Origin: Flavobacterium daemonense | GTDB taxonomy: Bacteria; Bacteroidota; Bacteroidia; Flavobacteriales; Flavobacteriaceae | NCBI RefSeq assembly: GCF_007341385.1 | Contig: NZ_VJYD01000012.1 | Span: 62,001-126,000, forward strand | DNA: 64,000 nucleotides | Reading direction: 5' to 3' | Shown here: piece by piece, positions 7,749-17,467 of the stretch | Numbering within the stretch: position 1 is the stretch's first letter | Layout of the letters: each line of letters begins with the position of its first letter | Notes under the pieces: model-generated | What the model was told of the DNA's origin: nothing | Databases searched by the model: none | The model's input: only the letters and a program-made list of their open reading frames with translations | Made by a program: the position numbers and the translations under genes

Positions 7749-8588
7749 TTATTTTACTAAATAATCAACTTCAGAGGCTTCGCAAAGTCTGAAATAACCT
7801 AAAGCATAATCATCAGCATTGTTTGTGTTTACAATATTTCCTCTAATATTTCCCGGTGGAATCGTAAATGGATTTGAGTTGGAAGCATCCAAAATCAATT
7901 TCATATAATTAAAGAAGTTTTTAGAAACACCTCTATGCAGAATTTTTACTGTATTTCCGGGCTTCATGTCTTTATGAGAATATCGGGTGCTAATTTCGTT
8001 TCCGTTGTACAATTCGTCATTAGTGATTTCGTATTCCGGATAAATTAAAAATTCGCTGTGATAATCGGTCACATAATAATTTTCCTGATCGATTGGATCT
8101 TTGTAATAAAAAGTCAGTTCAATAACATCTTTTCCTCCAAAATCAGGGACAATATTTTGCTCTACTTTGTCGATTGGCGTTACAGAAGTCAGTTTTTCAA
8201 CAGCGGTCAACGTTTTTCCTTCTGCTTGAATAAACAGTTTATAATCCATGTTGATGACAGGAACGAAATTAGTGCACGTATAAACGCCGGCTTCTGTTTG
8301 ATTGAAAGTGAAAACGTCTCCATTGCTGTTTTCAACTCGAACAATTGCGCCCGAAACTTTTGGTGTTGTTCCATCATAATATGGAGCTGTTTTACTGATT
8401 TTTATCACTTGCTGACTTCCATCTGTTCCTTTTTTCCAGACAATTTCGGCATCGATTACGAGTTTTGAATCGGCTGTATCTAAATCAAGATTTACGACAT
8501 CTTCACACGAAGTAGAAAATAAAACAAAAAGCAAACTCATTAATGCCAATACTTTATTCATCACCTTATTTTTTCTTAATTTTTTCAT
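7749..8588 (-). CDS. DUF4249 family outer-membrane-associated lipoprotein
   Basis: The frame is open to 8675, but the natural start is the ATG at 8588 (MKKLRKNKVMNKVLALMSLL), 4 bp after the TonB receptor stop, giving 279 residues. A lipobox LFSTSC follows the hydrophobic stretch; the lipidated Cys is followed by EDVVNLDLDT, typical of DUF4249. Members are commonly encoded beside STN/FecA-type TonB receptors in Bacteroidota and are presumed to be surface or periplasmic partners of the receptor, analogous to SusD-type lipoproteins. It is the last gene of the sigma-FecR-receptor operon; Met39 (8561) is an alternative start. Confidence 0.85.
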   Translation of the reverse strand: MKKLRKNKVMNKVLALMSLLFVLFSTSCEDVVNLDLDTADSKLVIDAEIVWKKGTDGSQQVIKISKTAPYYDGTTPKVSGAIVRVENSNGDVFTFNQTEAGVYTCTNFVPVINMDYKLFIQAEGKTLTAVEKLTSVTPIDKVEQNIVPDFGGKDVIELTFYYKDPIDQENYYVTDYHSEFLIYPEYEITNDELYNGNEISTRYSHKDMKPGNTVKILHRGVSKNFFNYMKLILDASNSNPFTIPPGNIRGNIVNTNNADDYALGYFRLCEASEVDYLVK

Positions 8589-8592
8589 AGCA

Positions 8593-11211
8593 TTAAAATT
8601 TAAAATTATAAGAGACTCCCGGTACGATTCCGAAGATTGAAAGTCTTCTTGTTTCATTTTCGCCCGAATCTTCATTGGTTGTAAAACTCATGGATGCAGC
8701 ATTTTTTCGGTTGTAAATATTGTAAATGCTGAATACCCAATAGCTTTGCCAGCCTTTCTTTTTATCTGGTTTTGGCGTGTAAGTCGCCGCAACATCCAGA
8801 TGATGAAAAAGTGGCAATCTGTTTTCATTTCGCAGCGAATAATTCGGAACATGAATACCGCCAAATTCATAATAACCATTCGGATACGTCACCGGCTGAC
8901 CTGACTGCAACGTGAAATTTCCATTAAAAGACCATTTCGGACTAAATTCATAACTTCCCACAATGCTTAAATTATGCAATTTGTCATATCCTGATAAATA
9001 CCAATTGCCATTTGCAATTCCGGGTTCTTCGGGCGTTCTTCCTGGCGTTTTTTGTTCTGCTCGTGATAAAGTATAGGAAACCCATCCGGTGAATCTTCCA
9101 GTATTTTTTCTGAACAATAATTCCATTCCATACGATCTTGCTTTTCCGGTAAGAATAACTTGTTCAATATTATTGTTGGCCAAAATATCGGCACCATCAA
9201 TATAATCAATACGATTTTGCACATTTTTATAAAACAATTCGCCTTCAAAAGAATAATCATTGTCTTTAAAATTCTTGAAATATCCCATTGCATATTGATC
9301 CAAAAGCTGTGGTTTTGTAAATGGTCCGCTTGGCGTCCAAATATTCATTGGCATTGGCGATTGTGTATTCGATAAAATATGAATATACTGCGCCATTCTG
9401 TTGTAACTTGCTTTTATAGATGTATTGTCGTTAAAAGCATAAGACAATGCAGCGCGCGGTTCAAAATTTCCGAAATGGCTGATCGTTTTTCCACTTCCAT
9501 AATAGACAGAACCCGTTGGAGTTCCTTTCTGATAAATTTTATATAGCGGATTATAAACAACAGCTTCATTATTGTCGTAAGTACTGATTTCTTCTGAGCC
9601 TAAACGATAAAACATGCTGTAGCGAAGTCCGTAACGGAAATTCAGTTTCTCTGTAATTTGGTTTTCAAAATCAATAAACGCCGAACTTTCAAAAGCATAT
9701 TTTTTATCCAATTGTTTGTAATTGAACTGAGAATCTAAACTTGTTGGCTGTACAACTCCCGGATTGAAATTGTAGTATTGGCCATCAATTCCGTAATTGA
9801 TTTTGAATTTTTCTGATTGCTGATAATTCCAAACATACTTAAGTCCGTAACTGCTGATTTTGCTGTCCCATTCAAAATTTTCAGTAGTAATTCCCAAATT
9901 GAATTTATAATCGCTGTAAAATGCCGATAAATTACTGTTTAAACGATCAGAAAAAGAATGTTTCCAACTTAAAATTCCCATTGTATTTCCGTATTTGCTT
10001 GAGAAACGATCGTTGATATCGAAAACATCATTTCCTAAATACCCAGAAAAAGCAATAGTATTATTAGCATTAAAGCGATAATTTAATTTGGCATTAAGAT
10101 CATAAAACATGGCTGAATTTTTGTTGTCAGCCAATTTCATGAACACGTGTGCATACGAAGTTCGTCCAGAAAGTATAAACGAACCTTTATCTTTTTGAAT
10201 TGGTCCTTGAACTAAAAGTCGGCTGGCAATAAGCCCGATTCCTCCGTTGACTTTATACTTTTCGAAATCTCCGGTTTGCTGCGTAACATCTAAAACAGAG
10301 GAAACACGGCCACCAAATCGTGATGGAATTCCGCCTTTATACAAATCAAGACCATTGATGATATCAGCATTAAAAATCGAGAAAAACCCAAACATATGCG
10401 AATCGGCATAAACAGGAGCACCGTCTAAAAGAATCAAATTTTGATCGGCAGCGCCTCCGCGGACATTAAAACCAGAAGAAGCTTCTCCGGCATTGGTAAC
10501 TCCAGGCAAAGTCAAAATCGATTTCAAAGGATCTGGTTCGCCCATTGCAACAGGAATTTTTTTGATTTCCTGCATCGAAAGACGATTGACACTCATTTGC
10601 GTATTTTTAATATCAACCGCTTTGTTGCCCGTAACAATTACTTCGCCTAGTTCCTCGCTATCAGATTCTATGTTGAAATTGATCGTCGCATCATCAGAAA
10701 TATTGATTTGCTTTTCTTTATTCTTAAAACCAACATAGCTGATAGAAACCGTATAATTTCCATTCGGAATTTCAATACTATATCTTCCGTTAACATCTGT
10801 TACAGTGCCAATCTCGAGTTCTTTGATGTAAAGATTGGCACCAATAACAGGCTGTCTTTCATCATCAAAAATCTGTCCTTTTAGCTTGCTTTTTTTTTTA
10901 GCCGATTTTTGAATTTGAGACTTCTGTTTTACAAAAATATTATTGCCAACAATGGAGAATTGTACCGTTGCGGTTTTGTTTAATTCCGAAATAAGTTTTT
11001 CGATTTCGACTTGTTTAAAAGTGTTTTTCTTGGTGAAATACTTTTGATTGGTGTCGATCTGATCTGTGAAAGCAAATTTAAAATCGGTTTGAGATTCAAT
11101 TTGCTTGAAGAATTCTTTTAAGGTTACATTTTGATCTACAGTTACCGTGATCTTTTGGGCAGAGACACATAAGCTGAATAAAAAAAAGCATGCTGAAATT
11201 ATATGCTTCAT
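8593..11211 (-). CDS. STN-domain TonB-dependent receptor/transducer
   Basis: The 872-residue outer-membrane receptor has a signal peptide (1-18), an STN domain (about 19-95: KITVTVDQNVTLKEFFKQIE), a carboxypeptidase-D-like regulatory domain (about 107-185: KGQIFDDERQPVIGANLYI), a plug (about 205-310: SGFNVRGGAADQNLILLDGAPVY) and a 22-strand-type barrel ending in VSYNFKF. The STN domain is the part that contacts FecR in FecA-type transducers, and a fecR and an ECF sigma gene lie directly upstream. It should import a large ligand using TonB energy and signal its own induction. The ligand is unknown. The gene starts 100 bp after fecR and ends 4 bp before the DUF4249 start. Confidence 0.92.
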   Translation of the reverse strand: MKHIISACFFLFSLCVSAQKITVTVDQNVTLKEFFKQIESQTDFKFAFTDQIDTNQKYFTKKNTFKQVEIEKLISELNKTATVQFSIVGNNIFVKQKSQIQKSAKKKSKLKGQIFDDERQPVIGANLYIKELEIGTVTDVNGRYSIEIPNGNYTVSISYVGFKNKEKQINISDDATINFNIESDSEELGEVIVTGNKAVDIKNTQMSVNRLSMQEIKKIPVAMGEPDPLKSILTLPGVTNAGEASSGFNVRGGAADQNLILLDGAPVYADSHMFGFFSIFNADIINGLDLYKGGIPSRFGGRVSSVLDVTQQTGDFEKYKVNGGIGLIASRLLVQGPIQKDKGSFILSGRTSYAHVFMKLADNKNSAMFYDLNAKLNYRFNANNTIAFSGYLGNDVFDINDRFSSKYGNTMGILSWKHSFSDRLNSNLSAFYSDYKFNLGITTENFEWDSKISSYGLKYVWNYQQSEKFKINYGIDGQYYNFNPGVVQPTSLDSQFNYKQLDKKYAFESSAFIDFENQITEKLNFRYGLRYSMFYRLGSEEISTYDNNEAVVYNPLYKIYQKGTPTGSVYYGSGKTISHFGNFEPRAALSYAFNDNTSIKASYNRMAQYIHILSNTQSPMPMNIWTPSGPFTKPQLLDQYAMGYFKNFKDNDYSFEGELFYKNVQNRIDYIDGADILANNNIEQVILTGKARSYGMELLFRKNTGRFTGWVSYTLSRAEQKTPGRTPEEPGIANGNWYLSGYDKLHNLSIVGSYEFSPKWSFNGNFTLQSGQPVTYPNGYYEFGGIHVPNYSLRNENRLPLFHHLDVAATYTPKPDKKKGWQSYWVFSIYNIYNRKNAASMSFTTNEDSGENETRRLSIFGIVPGVSYNFKF

Positions 11212-11311
11212 GAAATTTTGTATTTTTGAATATTATTAAATGGAATAACTTCGTGTTATCCTGATTATAAGGAGGATGTGTAGTTTCGCGGCTTGCATCC
11301 TTTTTTCTTTT

Positions 11312-12154
11312 CTATTGAAAAGTAATTTGTTTTAGATTTTCATTTATCTCAAAGTTTAGGTTATACATTTCTGATATTAATTGTACAATTGTTTTTAAAT
11401 CCTCTTTTTTATTGATTCGGATTGTGATTTTCTGGTCTAGATTTTCTTTCGGGATTACGACTTTATAGCCATAATTTTCTTCGATATAATTACTTAAAAC
11501 GCTTAGTTTTTCATTATCAAAATCTACAAAACGGTTAAATTCGGCAACAGTTGCGGTTTCGCTTCCATAAGTAAATTTTTCGCCAGGTTTTAAAACCCAT
11601 TGTTGATCTTTGCCTTTTACATTCATTTGAACACTTCCTTCATAAAGTTCAACGGTAACTTCTTTTTTGTCTGATTCTTTTACAATAAATGAAGTTCCTA
11701 AAACAGTAGTTGTAGTTTCATTACAAAAAACCTGAAATGGATGTTTTTTGTCTTTGGTAACTTTAAAATAAGCTTGACCGCTGATTTCTATTTTTCTGTT
11801 TAAAGCGAAATTATTGCCATAAGTAATTTTAGAATTCGGATTCAGTTCAACTTTTGAAGCATCAGGCAAGACAACAAGTTTTATTTTTGACGTTGTATTT
11901 TCAATTACGTTTTCTGCCAAAACAACATTTTCCGTCTGAGATTTAGTATTGAAAAAAATTCCAGTTCCAATAAGAACAAAAAGCAAAACAGCCGCTGCAG
12001 CATAATAACGCCAAGGAGAAGATTTCTTTTTCTTTGCAGCAAAAGCTTTCGAATGGAATTTTTCCCAAGAAGCTTCTTTTTCACTTTCCGAATGTGAATG
12101 CGAAGTTTCCTCCCATAATTTTTTTAACTCTTTGTCGAAATTTTCGTTATCCAT
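11312..12154 (-). CDS. FecR-type anti-sigma factor
   Basis: The frame opens at 12181, but the ATG at 12154 (MDNENFDKELKKLW) is preferred because it follows the upstream small gene's stop by 11 bp instead of overlapping it, giving 280 residues. An N-terminal cytosolic sigma-binding segment is followed by one membrane helix (YYAAAAVLLFVLIGTGIFF), a periplasmic FecR domain (VVLPDASKVELNPNSKITYG, ISGQAYFKV) and a C-terminal DUF4974-like domain (KITIRINKKEDLKTIVQLI). It should hold the ECF sigma factor inactive until the STN domain of the receptor signals ligand binding. Confidence 0.9.
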   Translation of the reverse strand: MDNENFDKELKKLWEETSHSHSESEKEASWEKFHSKAFAAKKKKSSPWRYYAAAAVLLFVLIGTGIFFNTKSQTENVVLAENVIENTTSKIKLVVLPDASKVELNPNSKITYGNNFALNRKIEISGQAYFKVTKDKKHPFQVFCNETTTTVLGTSFIVKESDKKEVTVELYEGSVQMNVKGKDQQWVLKPGEKFTYGSETATVAEFNRFVDFDNEKLSVLSNYIEENYGYKVVIPKENLDQKITIRINKKEDLKTIVQLISEMYNLNFEINENLKQITFQ

Positions 12155-12165
12155 TTTTTTTGGAA

Positions 12166-12375
12166 TTAAATTATCTGGCACTGAAATCCTTGTTTGTTAA
12201 AAACACCATAGACCATTTCTTTAATCTCGCGGTTGGTTTCGATTTTCAGGATTTTTTCAGGATTTTTATAATCAAATTGTATGATACAATCAGAAATAAT
12301 GAATTGCAGAAGAGCCACAATTAAGTGAGCATCTTTTTTAGTTCTTACATTCGTTTTATACGCTTCAGTGTGCAT
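12166..12375 (-). CDS. Small HMA-like protein without CxxC, embedded between ECF sigma and fecR
   Basis: This 69-residue protein starts 46 bp after the sigma-factor stop and ends 11 bp before the preferred fecR start. Its pattern AYKTNV, ALLQFII, IQFDYKNPEKILKI, NKQGFQC matches the strand-helix-strand-strand-helix-strand order of HMA domains, including the D-x-x-NP-x-KIL signature seen in Bacteroidota HMA proteins, but the first loop (RTKKDA) has no cysteines. It aligns gaplessly with the product at 268-477. Placement inside a sigma/anti-sigma operon suggests a regulatory role, which is inference. Confidence 0.65.
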   Translation of the reverse strand: MHTEAYKTNVRTKKDAHLIVALLQFIISDCIIQFDYKNPEKILKIETNREIKEMVYGVFNKQGFQCQII

Positions 12376-12421
12376 TTTATGTTCTCGTTTTTATAGATAA
12401 CAAACGAGAAAGCAAAAGTTC

Positions 12422-12943
12422 CTAATGCTCTGCGATTTTTTTTCGAATAAATTTACTGGCAAGATAAATATGATTGGCAATTGTCTTTTCGGAAAGATCT
12501 GTAATTTCTGCAATCTCTTTATAACTAAGGTTTTCCAGTTTATGTAAAGTGAATATTTTTTGTTGCTGCTCAGGAAGCTGACTAATGAAAGCATACAGTT
12601 TTTCTTGTCTTTCCTCAAAAATCCCAGAATCAGGTTCTTCGTCTAAAATAGCAACTGCAAAAGTGTCAAGCTGAACAATTTTGTTTTCTCTATTGATATG
12701 ATTAAGAATAATGTTTTTGCAGATTGTAAACAATTGCTTGTCAAACAGAACATCTTCGTTTAGAAGTTCTTTCTTGTTGTAAAGTCTTAAAAAAGTTTCT
12801 TGGACGAAATCATCGGGCGTAAGAACCGTCAAGTCAAATCGTTTGGCAATGTTTATTAGTTTGTTGTAGTAATTGAAATACACCTCTTTGAAGGCGTCTT
12901 CATTCCCTTTTTTTAAACTTAAAATAAACTTTTTATTGTCCAT
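12422..12943 (-). CDS. ECF RNA polymerase sigma factor (FecI-like, sigma-70 family)
   Basis: The 173-residue protein has a sigma-2 region (about 10-75, with LTPDDFVQETFLRLYNK) and a sigma-4 region (about 115-170, LPEQQQKIFTLHKLENLSYKEIAEITDLSEKTIANHI read in pieces). No other domain is present, as expected for ECF factors of Bacteroidota. It is first in the operon with the HMA-like gene, fecR, the STN receptor and the DUF4249 lipoprotein, so it probably drives transcription of that operon after release from FecR. Confidence 0.92.
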   Translation of the reverse strand: MDNKKFILSLKKGNEDAFKEVYFNYYNKLINIAKRFDLTVLTPDDFVQETFLRLYNKKELLNEDVLFDKQLFTICKNIILNHINRENKIVQLDTFAVAILDEEPDSGIFEERQEKLYAFISQLPEQQQKIFTLHKLENLSYKEIAEITDLSEKTIANHIYLASKFIRKKIAEH

Positions 12944-13262
12944 AACGAAAATATCGCGACTAGTTTTAACTAATCTAAACTCAATGAGTTCAATATTATT
13001 GCAATTTAGAAAATGACGAATCTAAAATTGTGATTGTAATAAGTTGCAAAGAACTGTAATTTAATTTTAAAGTTTGACGCTGTTATTGAAAAATGTTACA
13101 GCAATAAGGATGTTTTCTGTTTTGATAATTATGAAAGTCTCTGAAAATGTTTTATTTCAAAAGTAATTTTCATTTTCAGTACTTAATTTAATAAATCTAT
13201 CTTACTTTAGACCAAAAAATAAACATTAATATTCTTACATTCATAAGTCCTAAATTTAAACT
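12944..13262. other. Divergent intergenic region (sigma-factor operon / DUF2339 gene)
   Basis: This 319-bp AT-rich region separates divergent genes and must carry both promoters. I see no clear TTG/TAnnTTTG pair, no hairpin and no ORF. An ECF operator pair cannot be picked out by eye. Confidence 0.5.
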
Positions 13263-16200
13263 ATGGAGAGCTTTATTCTATTTGTCTTGTTTGTATGCGT
13301 GGTTGTCTTGTTTACTAGTATTTCTAAATTAAAAGAAGAAAACGAAAATCTTGAATCTCTTTTTAGAAAAAGCAGAGATGACTATAATTCTTTGAAAAAT
13401 GAAATTGTAGCGATTAAAAAACAAATAGCGCAACCGAATTTTGCCGCAGAAGACTTACCCGAAAAAATTAAGGAAGTCGAAATAATTTCTAAACCAATAG
13501 TTGAAGCTTCTCCTTCAATAATTTCTGTTCCTGATAAAGTCGAGGAAGTTATTCAAAAAGAAGAGAATATTATTCCTGAAGAAGCGCTTGAGAAACTTGC
13601 TTTGGAATCGTCAATAATTCATGTTAATGACACAAATAAAATTGTTGAAGCAAATAAAATTCCAGAACCAATAGTGAATATTGAAACAGAGCTAATTTTT
13701 GAATTAGAAAAACAAACAGAACCTCAACATTATGAGGAAGAAGTTTATGTAGAAAGTGCTTTTTCAATTTTCGTAAAAAAACTAGAACAGCAATTTGCTG
13801 AAAATTGGACTGGAATTTTAGGAACAGCCATAATGGTTTTAGGAATTGGTTATTTAAGCATTTACACCGCTTTGAAGGTTTCGCCAATGTTCCGAGTTTT
13901 GATTCTTTGGCTTTATGCCGGAGTTTTAGTTGGTTCTTATTACTTTTTGAAGACAAAGGAGAAATGGTTTAAAACAGGACTTTGGCTTCGCAGTGCCGGT
14001 GCAAGTTTGTTTTTGTTTGGATGTTTTGGCGCTTCGCAAATTCCCGCGCTTACTTTTATAGATACTATTCCGCTCGCTTATTCACTCATCGGAATTGGAA
14101 TTGCAATCAATTTATATGTTGGTTATATCATAAGGCAACAAACTTTTTTATCACTCCACGTGATTTTGAGTATTTTGATTTTATGCGTAATTCCAGAAAA
14201 GTTATTAATTACATTTTTACTGGCGTCTTTGACAGCAACGGCAGGAATTATTTTATCTTATAAAGAAAAATGGGAATATCATTTATTGATTGTTATTTCG
14301 GCCTTTATCATATTTGATATTTGGTTTACACAAGGCACGCATAGTTTAAGCGCGTCTCAAAATATTTTTGCGATATTGGGTATTATTTTGGTTTCTGTAA
14401 GTTGTATGTACATGCAATACCGAAGCATTTATGCCAATACTCGTTTTGATCGAATTGCTTTTATCACGCATCTTACCAACTGGATTTTATTTGCTTTAGG
14501 ATTGATTTTACATTCAACAGGAAGCAAAATCAAAATATTCGTTTTGTTCGCAGCAGGAATTCTTTGTCTTTTTGCGGCTCTTTTTGCCAGAAAGAAAAAG
14601 ATTTTTTGGCTGTATCATTTAGACGGAATGGTTTCGTTTATACTTTTTGCTTTAAGTATTATCATGCTTAATGATTGGAAAATAGGTTTTGATGTTATCG
14701 CCTGCGGTTTGTACTTTTTAGTGGTTACTTGTTTGTTCATTGTTTATAAAAGTGGGGAAAGTTTATTGCATAAAATATTTCTATGCATTAATCATGTTTT
14801 AGGTCTGTTTGTTTTGGGTTTCTTTGCTATGAACACTAATCCATCTTTTCAAGAAATTACGATTACAAATACTTTTGCGACGTTAATTGTTATGACTTTG
14901 ATAACATTAATCGTTCCTGTTTTCTGCGTTGTAAAAAAGGAGTTTTTAGAAATTGATTTTTTTGTTATCAAGAAAGATTTAAGTTTAAACGGAATTCTTT
15001 CCATTCTGTTTTCAATATTATTTTTTATAAGCTGGTATCATACAATTGAAGTTTCGTTTTATTATCCGCTTTTATTTTTGGCTTTGCTTTGGTGTTTTTT
15101 ACGATTCAAATTCAAAACAAATACTTTTGATTTAGGCCGATTTACTTTTTTGAACATAAGCATTGTTGCAGGATTAATATTGATGCTCACAGAATCTAAA
15201 TCTAATGTAGATATTCTTTACGCTTTAGGAATTGTTTCTGTAATAACATCGAACTGGTTTGTCAAACTATTTTATACTGATGAACGTACTATAAAAACTA
15301 TTGGAATTATTGGAGCAAATGCTTTATTGCTTTCGGTTTTATATAAATATGGAGCCGATCATAATATTATCCAGATTTTTGGATTGTTTGGAATTGCTTT
15401 ACTAAATCACGAATTTTTGTGGATTCAGTTTAAACGCAAAACGCTTTCTGTAGACAATCAGGTCTTGCTGTATCTTTTTTGTCTTGTTTTTTCGATATTC
15501 GGAAGTTTCTTCTTTTTATACAATACCCAATTTTTAAATAATACCGAAATTGGTTTAATTGCCATTGGACTTTCCATCATCGAAGCCTATATTTTATTTG
15601 CCGATAAAATCAGAAATAAATCAGAAGAAGTTATTTCTGGCTGGGGAAATTTCCATACGCTGAATTCCGAATTTATTCTGTTTAATGCTGTAGTTTTTGG
15701 ATTTACTTGTATCCAAATAGATTATATTCCGGTTTATTTGGGAGGTTTAGCGGTGATCACTTTTTGGATCTTTCAAAAAGTAGAAAAAATGAAACGCTAT
15801 AATATTTATTCTTTTGTGCTATTGATAGGTTCTGTGCTTTTAAGTATTTATTTAGCTATTTTTAAAACAGGCAACGTTAGTGAAAACATACTTTATGGAA
15901 CACAAATCGTTACCATTTTGTTTTCTGTCGCTTATAGTTATCTGCAAATAAAAAGTCCGAAAGAAGAAGGAAAAATGTTCAGTACAATTTTACCTGTTCT
16001 TCAAAATTTATGGATAATAGCTTTGTTATTTATTCAAGTAGAGACAGTGTATTTATCGCCAATATTTATGTTGCTGGCAATTCTTAATTTTGGTTTGATC
16101 TTGTACAGAAAAATAGATTTGGTTTCAGGATCTGTTTTGATTATCGGACTTTTATCTATTCTGACTTCTGTTTTTTACAGTATCAAAACGCTGAATAGTT

Positions 16201-16910
16201 TTACTTTGCTGGATTGGATTTTACAACTTTCAGCAATTGTTTTATTGATTGTGTTGGTTCTTTTAATTCATAAAAAAGAGTTTATTAAATCGCTGAAAAT
16301 CGATTATCAAATTGCTGTAAATATTTGGCTTTCTATTATTATGTTCTCACAATTAGAACACAAATGGCTTCCTGTATTTTGGGCGTCAACGGCAATTGTA
16401 AACGTGTTGCTGTATTATAAAAAGATTGGAAACAAAAAAGAAATCAGTATTCTTTATTATTTGCTCGCTAATTTTCATTTAGCTTTTATTAGTTTCAATT
16501 TTTATGAATCTAAGTTTGAATTCGTTTATTTAATCATATTTGCCTTATTGGCATTGTATATTTTTATCATTTACAAATACATCGAAGACTTTGAGTTTAA
16601 AAACAGTATTATTATTTATCCCGCCACATTCAGTATTGGATTGTTTCTGTTTCTTTCATTTGACAAAGGAATCTTGACCTTCTTCTGGATTTTAGAATCA
16701 TTAGGATTGTTAATACTTGGCATTATTTTAAAAGAAAAATACTTCCGTTACGTTTCGCTTTCCTTAGTTGGAGTTTGTGTCGTCCGATTAATGTTTTTCG
16801 ATTTATCAAATGCCGATTTCCTAATTACAGCATTAGTTTTATTAGGTGTTGGCGTTGTACTTTTAGTAATGAATACTTTATTTAAAAAATACAAAGAGCG
16901 ATTTGATTAA
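13263..16910 (+). CDS. Giant polytopic DUF2339 membrane protein
   Basis: The 1215-residue protein begins with a membrane anchor (1-20), then a coiled-coil and acidic linker region (about 20-170, rich in E, P, V and I). About 1000 residues of closely spaced hydrophobic helices follow, roughly 30 or more segments. The C-terminal ILESLGLLILGIILKEKYFRYVSL and VRLMFFDLSNADFL fit DUF2339. No catalytic motif is visible and the function of the family is not established; it lies in the inner membrane. It is monocistronic, with its own terminator. Confidence 0.85.
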   Translation: MESFILFVLFVCVVVLFTSISKLKEENENLESLFRKSRDDYNSLKNEIVAIKKQIAQPNFAAEDLPEKIKEVEIISKPIVEASPSIISVPDKVEEVIQKEENIIPEEALEKLALESSIIHVNDTNKIVEANKIPEPIVNIETELIFELEKQTEPQHYEEEVYVESAFSIFVKKLEQQFAENWTGILGTAIMVLGIGYLSIYTALKVSPMFRVLILWLYAGVLVGSYYFLKTKEKWFKTGLWLRSAGASLFLFGCFGASQIPALTFIDTIPLAYSLIGIGIAINLYVGYIIRQQTFLSLHVILSILILCVIPEKLLITFLLASLTATAGIILSYKEKWEYHLLIVISAFIIFDIWFTQGTHSLSASQNIFAILGIILVSVSCMYMQYRSIYANTRFDRIAFITHLTNWILFALGLILHSTGSKIKIFVLFAAGILCLFAALFARKKKIFWLYHLDGMVSFILFALSIIMLNDWKIGFDVIACGLYFLVVTCLFIVYKSGESLLHKIFLCINHVLGLFVLGFFAMNTNPSFQEITITNTFATLIVMTLITLIVPVFCVVKKEFLEIDFFVIKKDLSLNGILSILFSILFFISWYHTIEVSFYYPLLFLALLWCFLRFKFKTNTFDLGRFTFLNISIVAGLILMLTESKSNVDILYALGIVSVITSNWFVKLFYTDERTIKTIGIIGANALLLSVLYKYGADHNIIQIFGLFGIALLNHEFLWIQFKRKTLSVDNQVLLYLFCLVFSIFGSFFFLYNTQFLNNTEIGLIAIGLSIIEAYILFADKIRNKSEEVISGWGNFHTLNSEFILFNAVVFGFTCIQIDYIPVYLGGLAVITFWIFQKVEKMKRYNIYSFVLLIGSVLLSIYLAIFKTGNVSENILYGTQIVTILFSVAYSYLQIKSPKEEGKMFSTILPVLQNLWIIALLFIQVETVYLSPIFMLLAILNFGLILYRKIDLVSGSVLIIGLLSILTSVFYSIKTLNSFTLLDWILQLSAIVLLIVLVLLIHKKEFIKSLKIDYQIAVNIWLSIIMFSQLEHKWLPVFWASTAIVNVLLYYKKIGNKKEISILYYLLANFHLAFISFNFYESKFEFVYLIIFALLALYIFIIYKYIEDFEFKNSIIIYPATFSIGLFLFLSFDKGILTFFWILESLGLLILGIILKEKYFRYVSLSLVGVCVVRLMFFDLSNADFLITALVLLGVGVVLLVMNTLFKKYKERFD

Positions 16911-16936
16911 AAAACGAGTTTTGTTCAATAAAAAAA

Positions 16937-16966
16937 GCCACAGATTCAAATAAATGAATTTGTGGC
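16937..16966. terminator. Bidirectional terminator
   Basis: A 12-bp stem (GCCACAGATTCA with its complement, one G-T pair) and 6-nt loop are flanked by A7 and T7 runs. It lies between the DUF2339 gene and the small gene on the opposite strand. Confidence 0.9.
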
Positions 16967-17003
16967 TTTTTTTAATTTAAGTTTCAGACTATAGGAAACT
17001 TGT

Positions 17004-17261
17004 CTATTTTTCTTGTTCTAAATTATCAACGTCAGAAATCTGGTCTAATATATTTGTTTGGTTGGGAGAAATATAGTTTTTTGTTTCACTTGGTGTTTCT
17101 TTCTTAAAAAGAATATCCAAAGCATTGTATAGTTTTAATAAAACATCTCTGTCGGCTTTTTCGATTTCTAAAGCCGTATTAAAATTAAAAACGTAATTAT
17201 TAGAATTACGTACTTCTACTTTTATCGTTTTTGATGTGATTTTAAACTTGACAATATCCAT
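17004..17261 (-). CDS. Small hypothetical protein (85 aa)
   Basis: I do not recognise it. The protein opens with two predicted beta strands (VKFKITSKTIKVEVRN, NYVFNFNT), followed by a helix (EIEKADRDVLLKLYNALDILFKKE) and a low-complexity acidic tail. No signal peptide or cysteines are present. It has a sensible terminator downstream (16937-16966 read on the minus strand) and an A/T-rich leader. Cytosolic and of unknown function; it could be a spurious ORF, but size, start and terminator support a gene. Confidence 0.6.
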   Translation of the reverse strand: MDIVKFKITSKTIKVEVRNSNNYVFNFNTALEIEKADRDVLLKLYNALDILFKKETPSETKNYISPNQTNILDQISDVDNLEQEK

Positions 17262-17357
17262 TGTTTATAAATTACTTTAGATTGTAAAATACTATATTAA
17301 TGAGGGTCATGTAAATATAAACACAATTCGGCTATAATTACAAAGTACTATAAATAA

Positions 17358-17387
17358 AAAAACATCACTTATTGAAGTGATGTTTTT
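17358..17387. terminator. Terminator of the tRNA gene
   Basis: A 13-bp perfect stem (AAAAACATCACTT / complement) with loop ATTG lies 6 bp past the tRNA 3' end. On the minus strand it ends in a T run. Confidence 0.85.
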
Positions 17388-17393
17388 ACCTAG

Positions 17394-17467
17394 TAGCGAG
17401 GACGGGAGTTGAACCCGTGACCTCAGGGTTATGAATCCTGCGCTCTAACCAACTGAGCTACCTCGCC
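17394..17467 (-). tRNA. tRNA-Met (anticodon CAT)
   Basis: The reverse complement folds as a 74-nt cloverleaf: acceptor GGCGAGG/CCTCGCT with discriminator A, D arm GCTC/GAGC, anticodon loop TTCATAA (anticodon CAT) and T arm ACGGG-TTCAACT-CCCGT. CCA is not encoded. The anticodon stem CAGGA/CCCTG closes with an A-C mismatch next to the loop. CAT can also belong to a lysidine-modified tRNA-Ile2, but the overall sequence fits elongator Met better. Confidence 0.92.

Noticed and set aside
8967..9293. 108-residue ORF within the TonB receptor gene
   Set aside because: It is in an alternative frame of a fully intact receptor, with no separate start signals.
13624..13956. 110-residue ORF opposite the DUF2339 gene
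   Set aside because: It is antisense to the acidic linker and first helices of DUF2339; leucine/lysine-rich content mirrors the sense strand.
17394..17467. tRNA-Ile2 (CAT) instead of tRNA-Met
   Set aside because: The anticodon alone cannot decide, but the GGCGAGG acceptor and arm sequences are nearer elongator Met. Kept as Met with a note.
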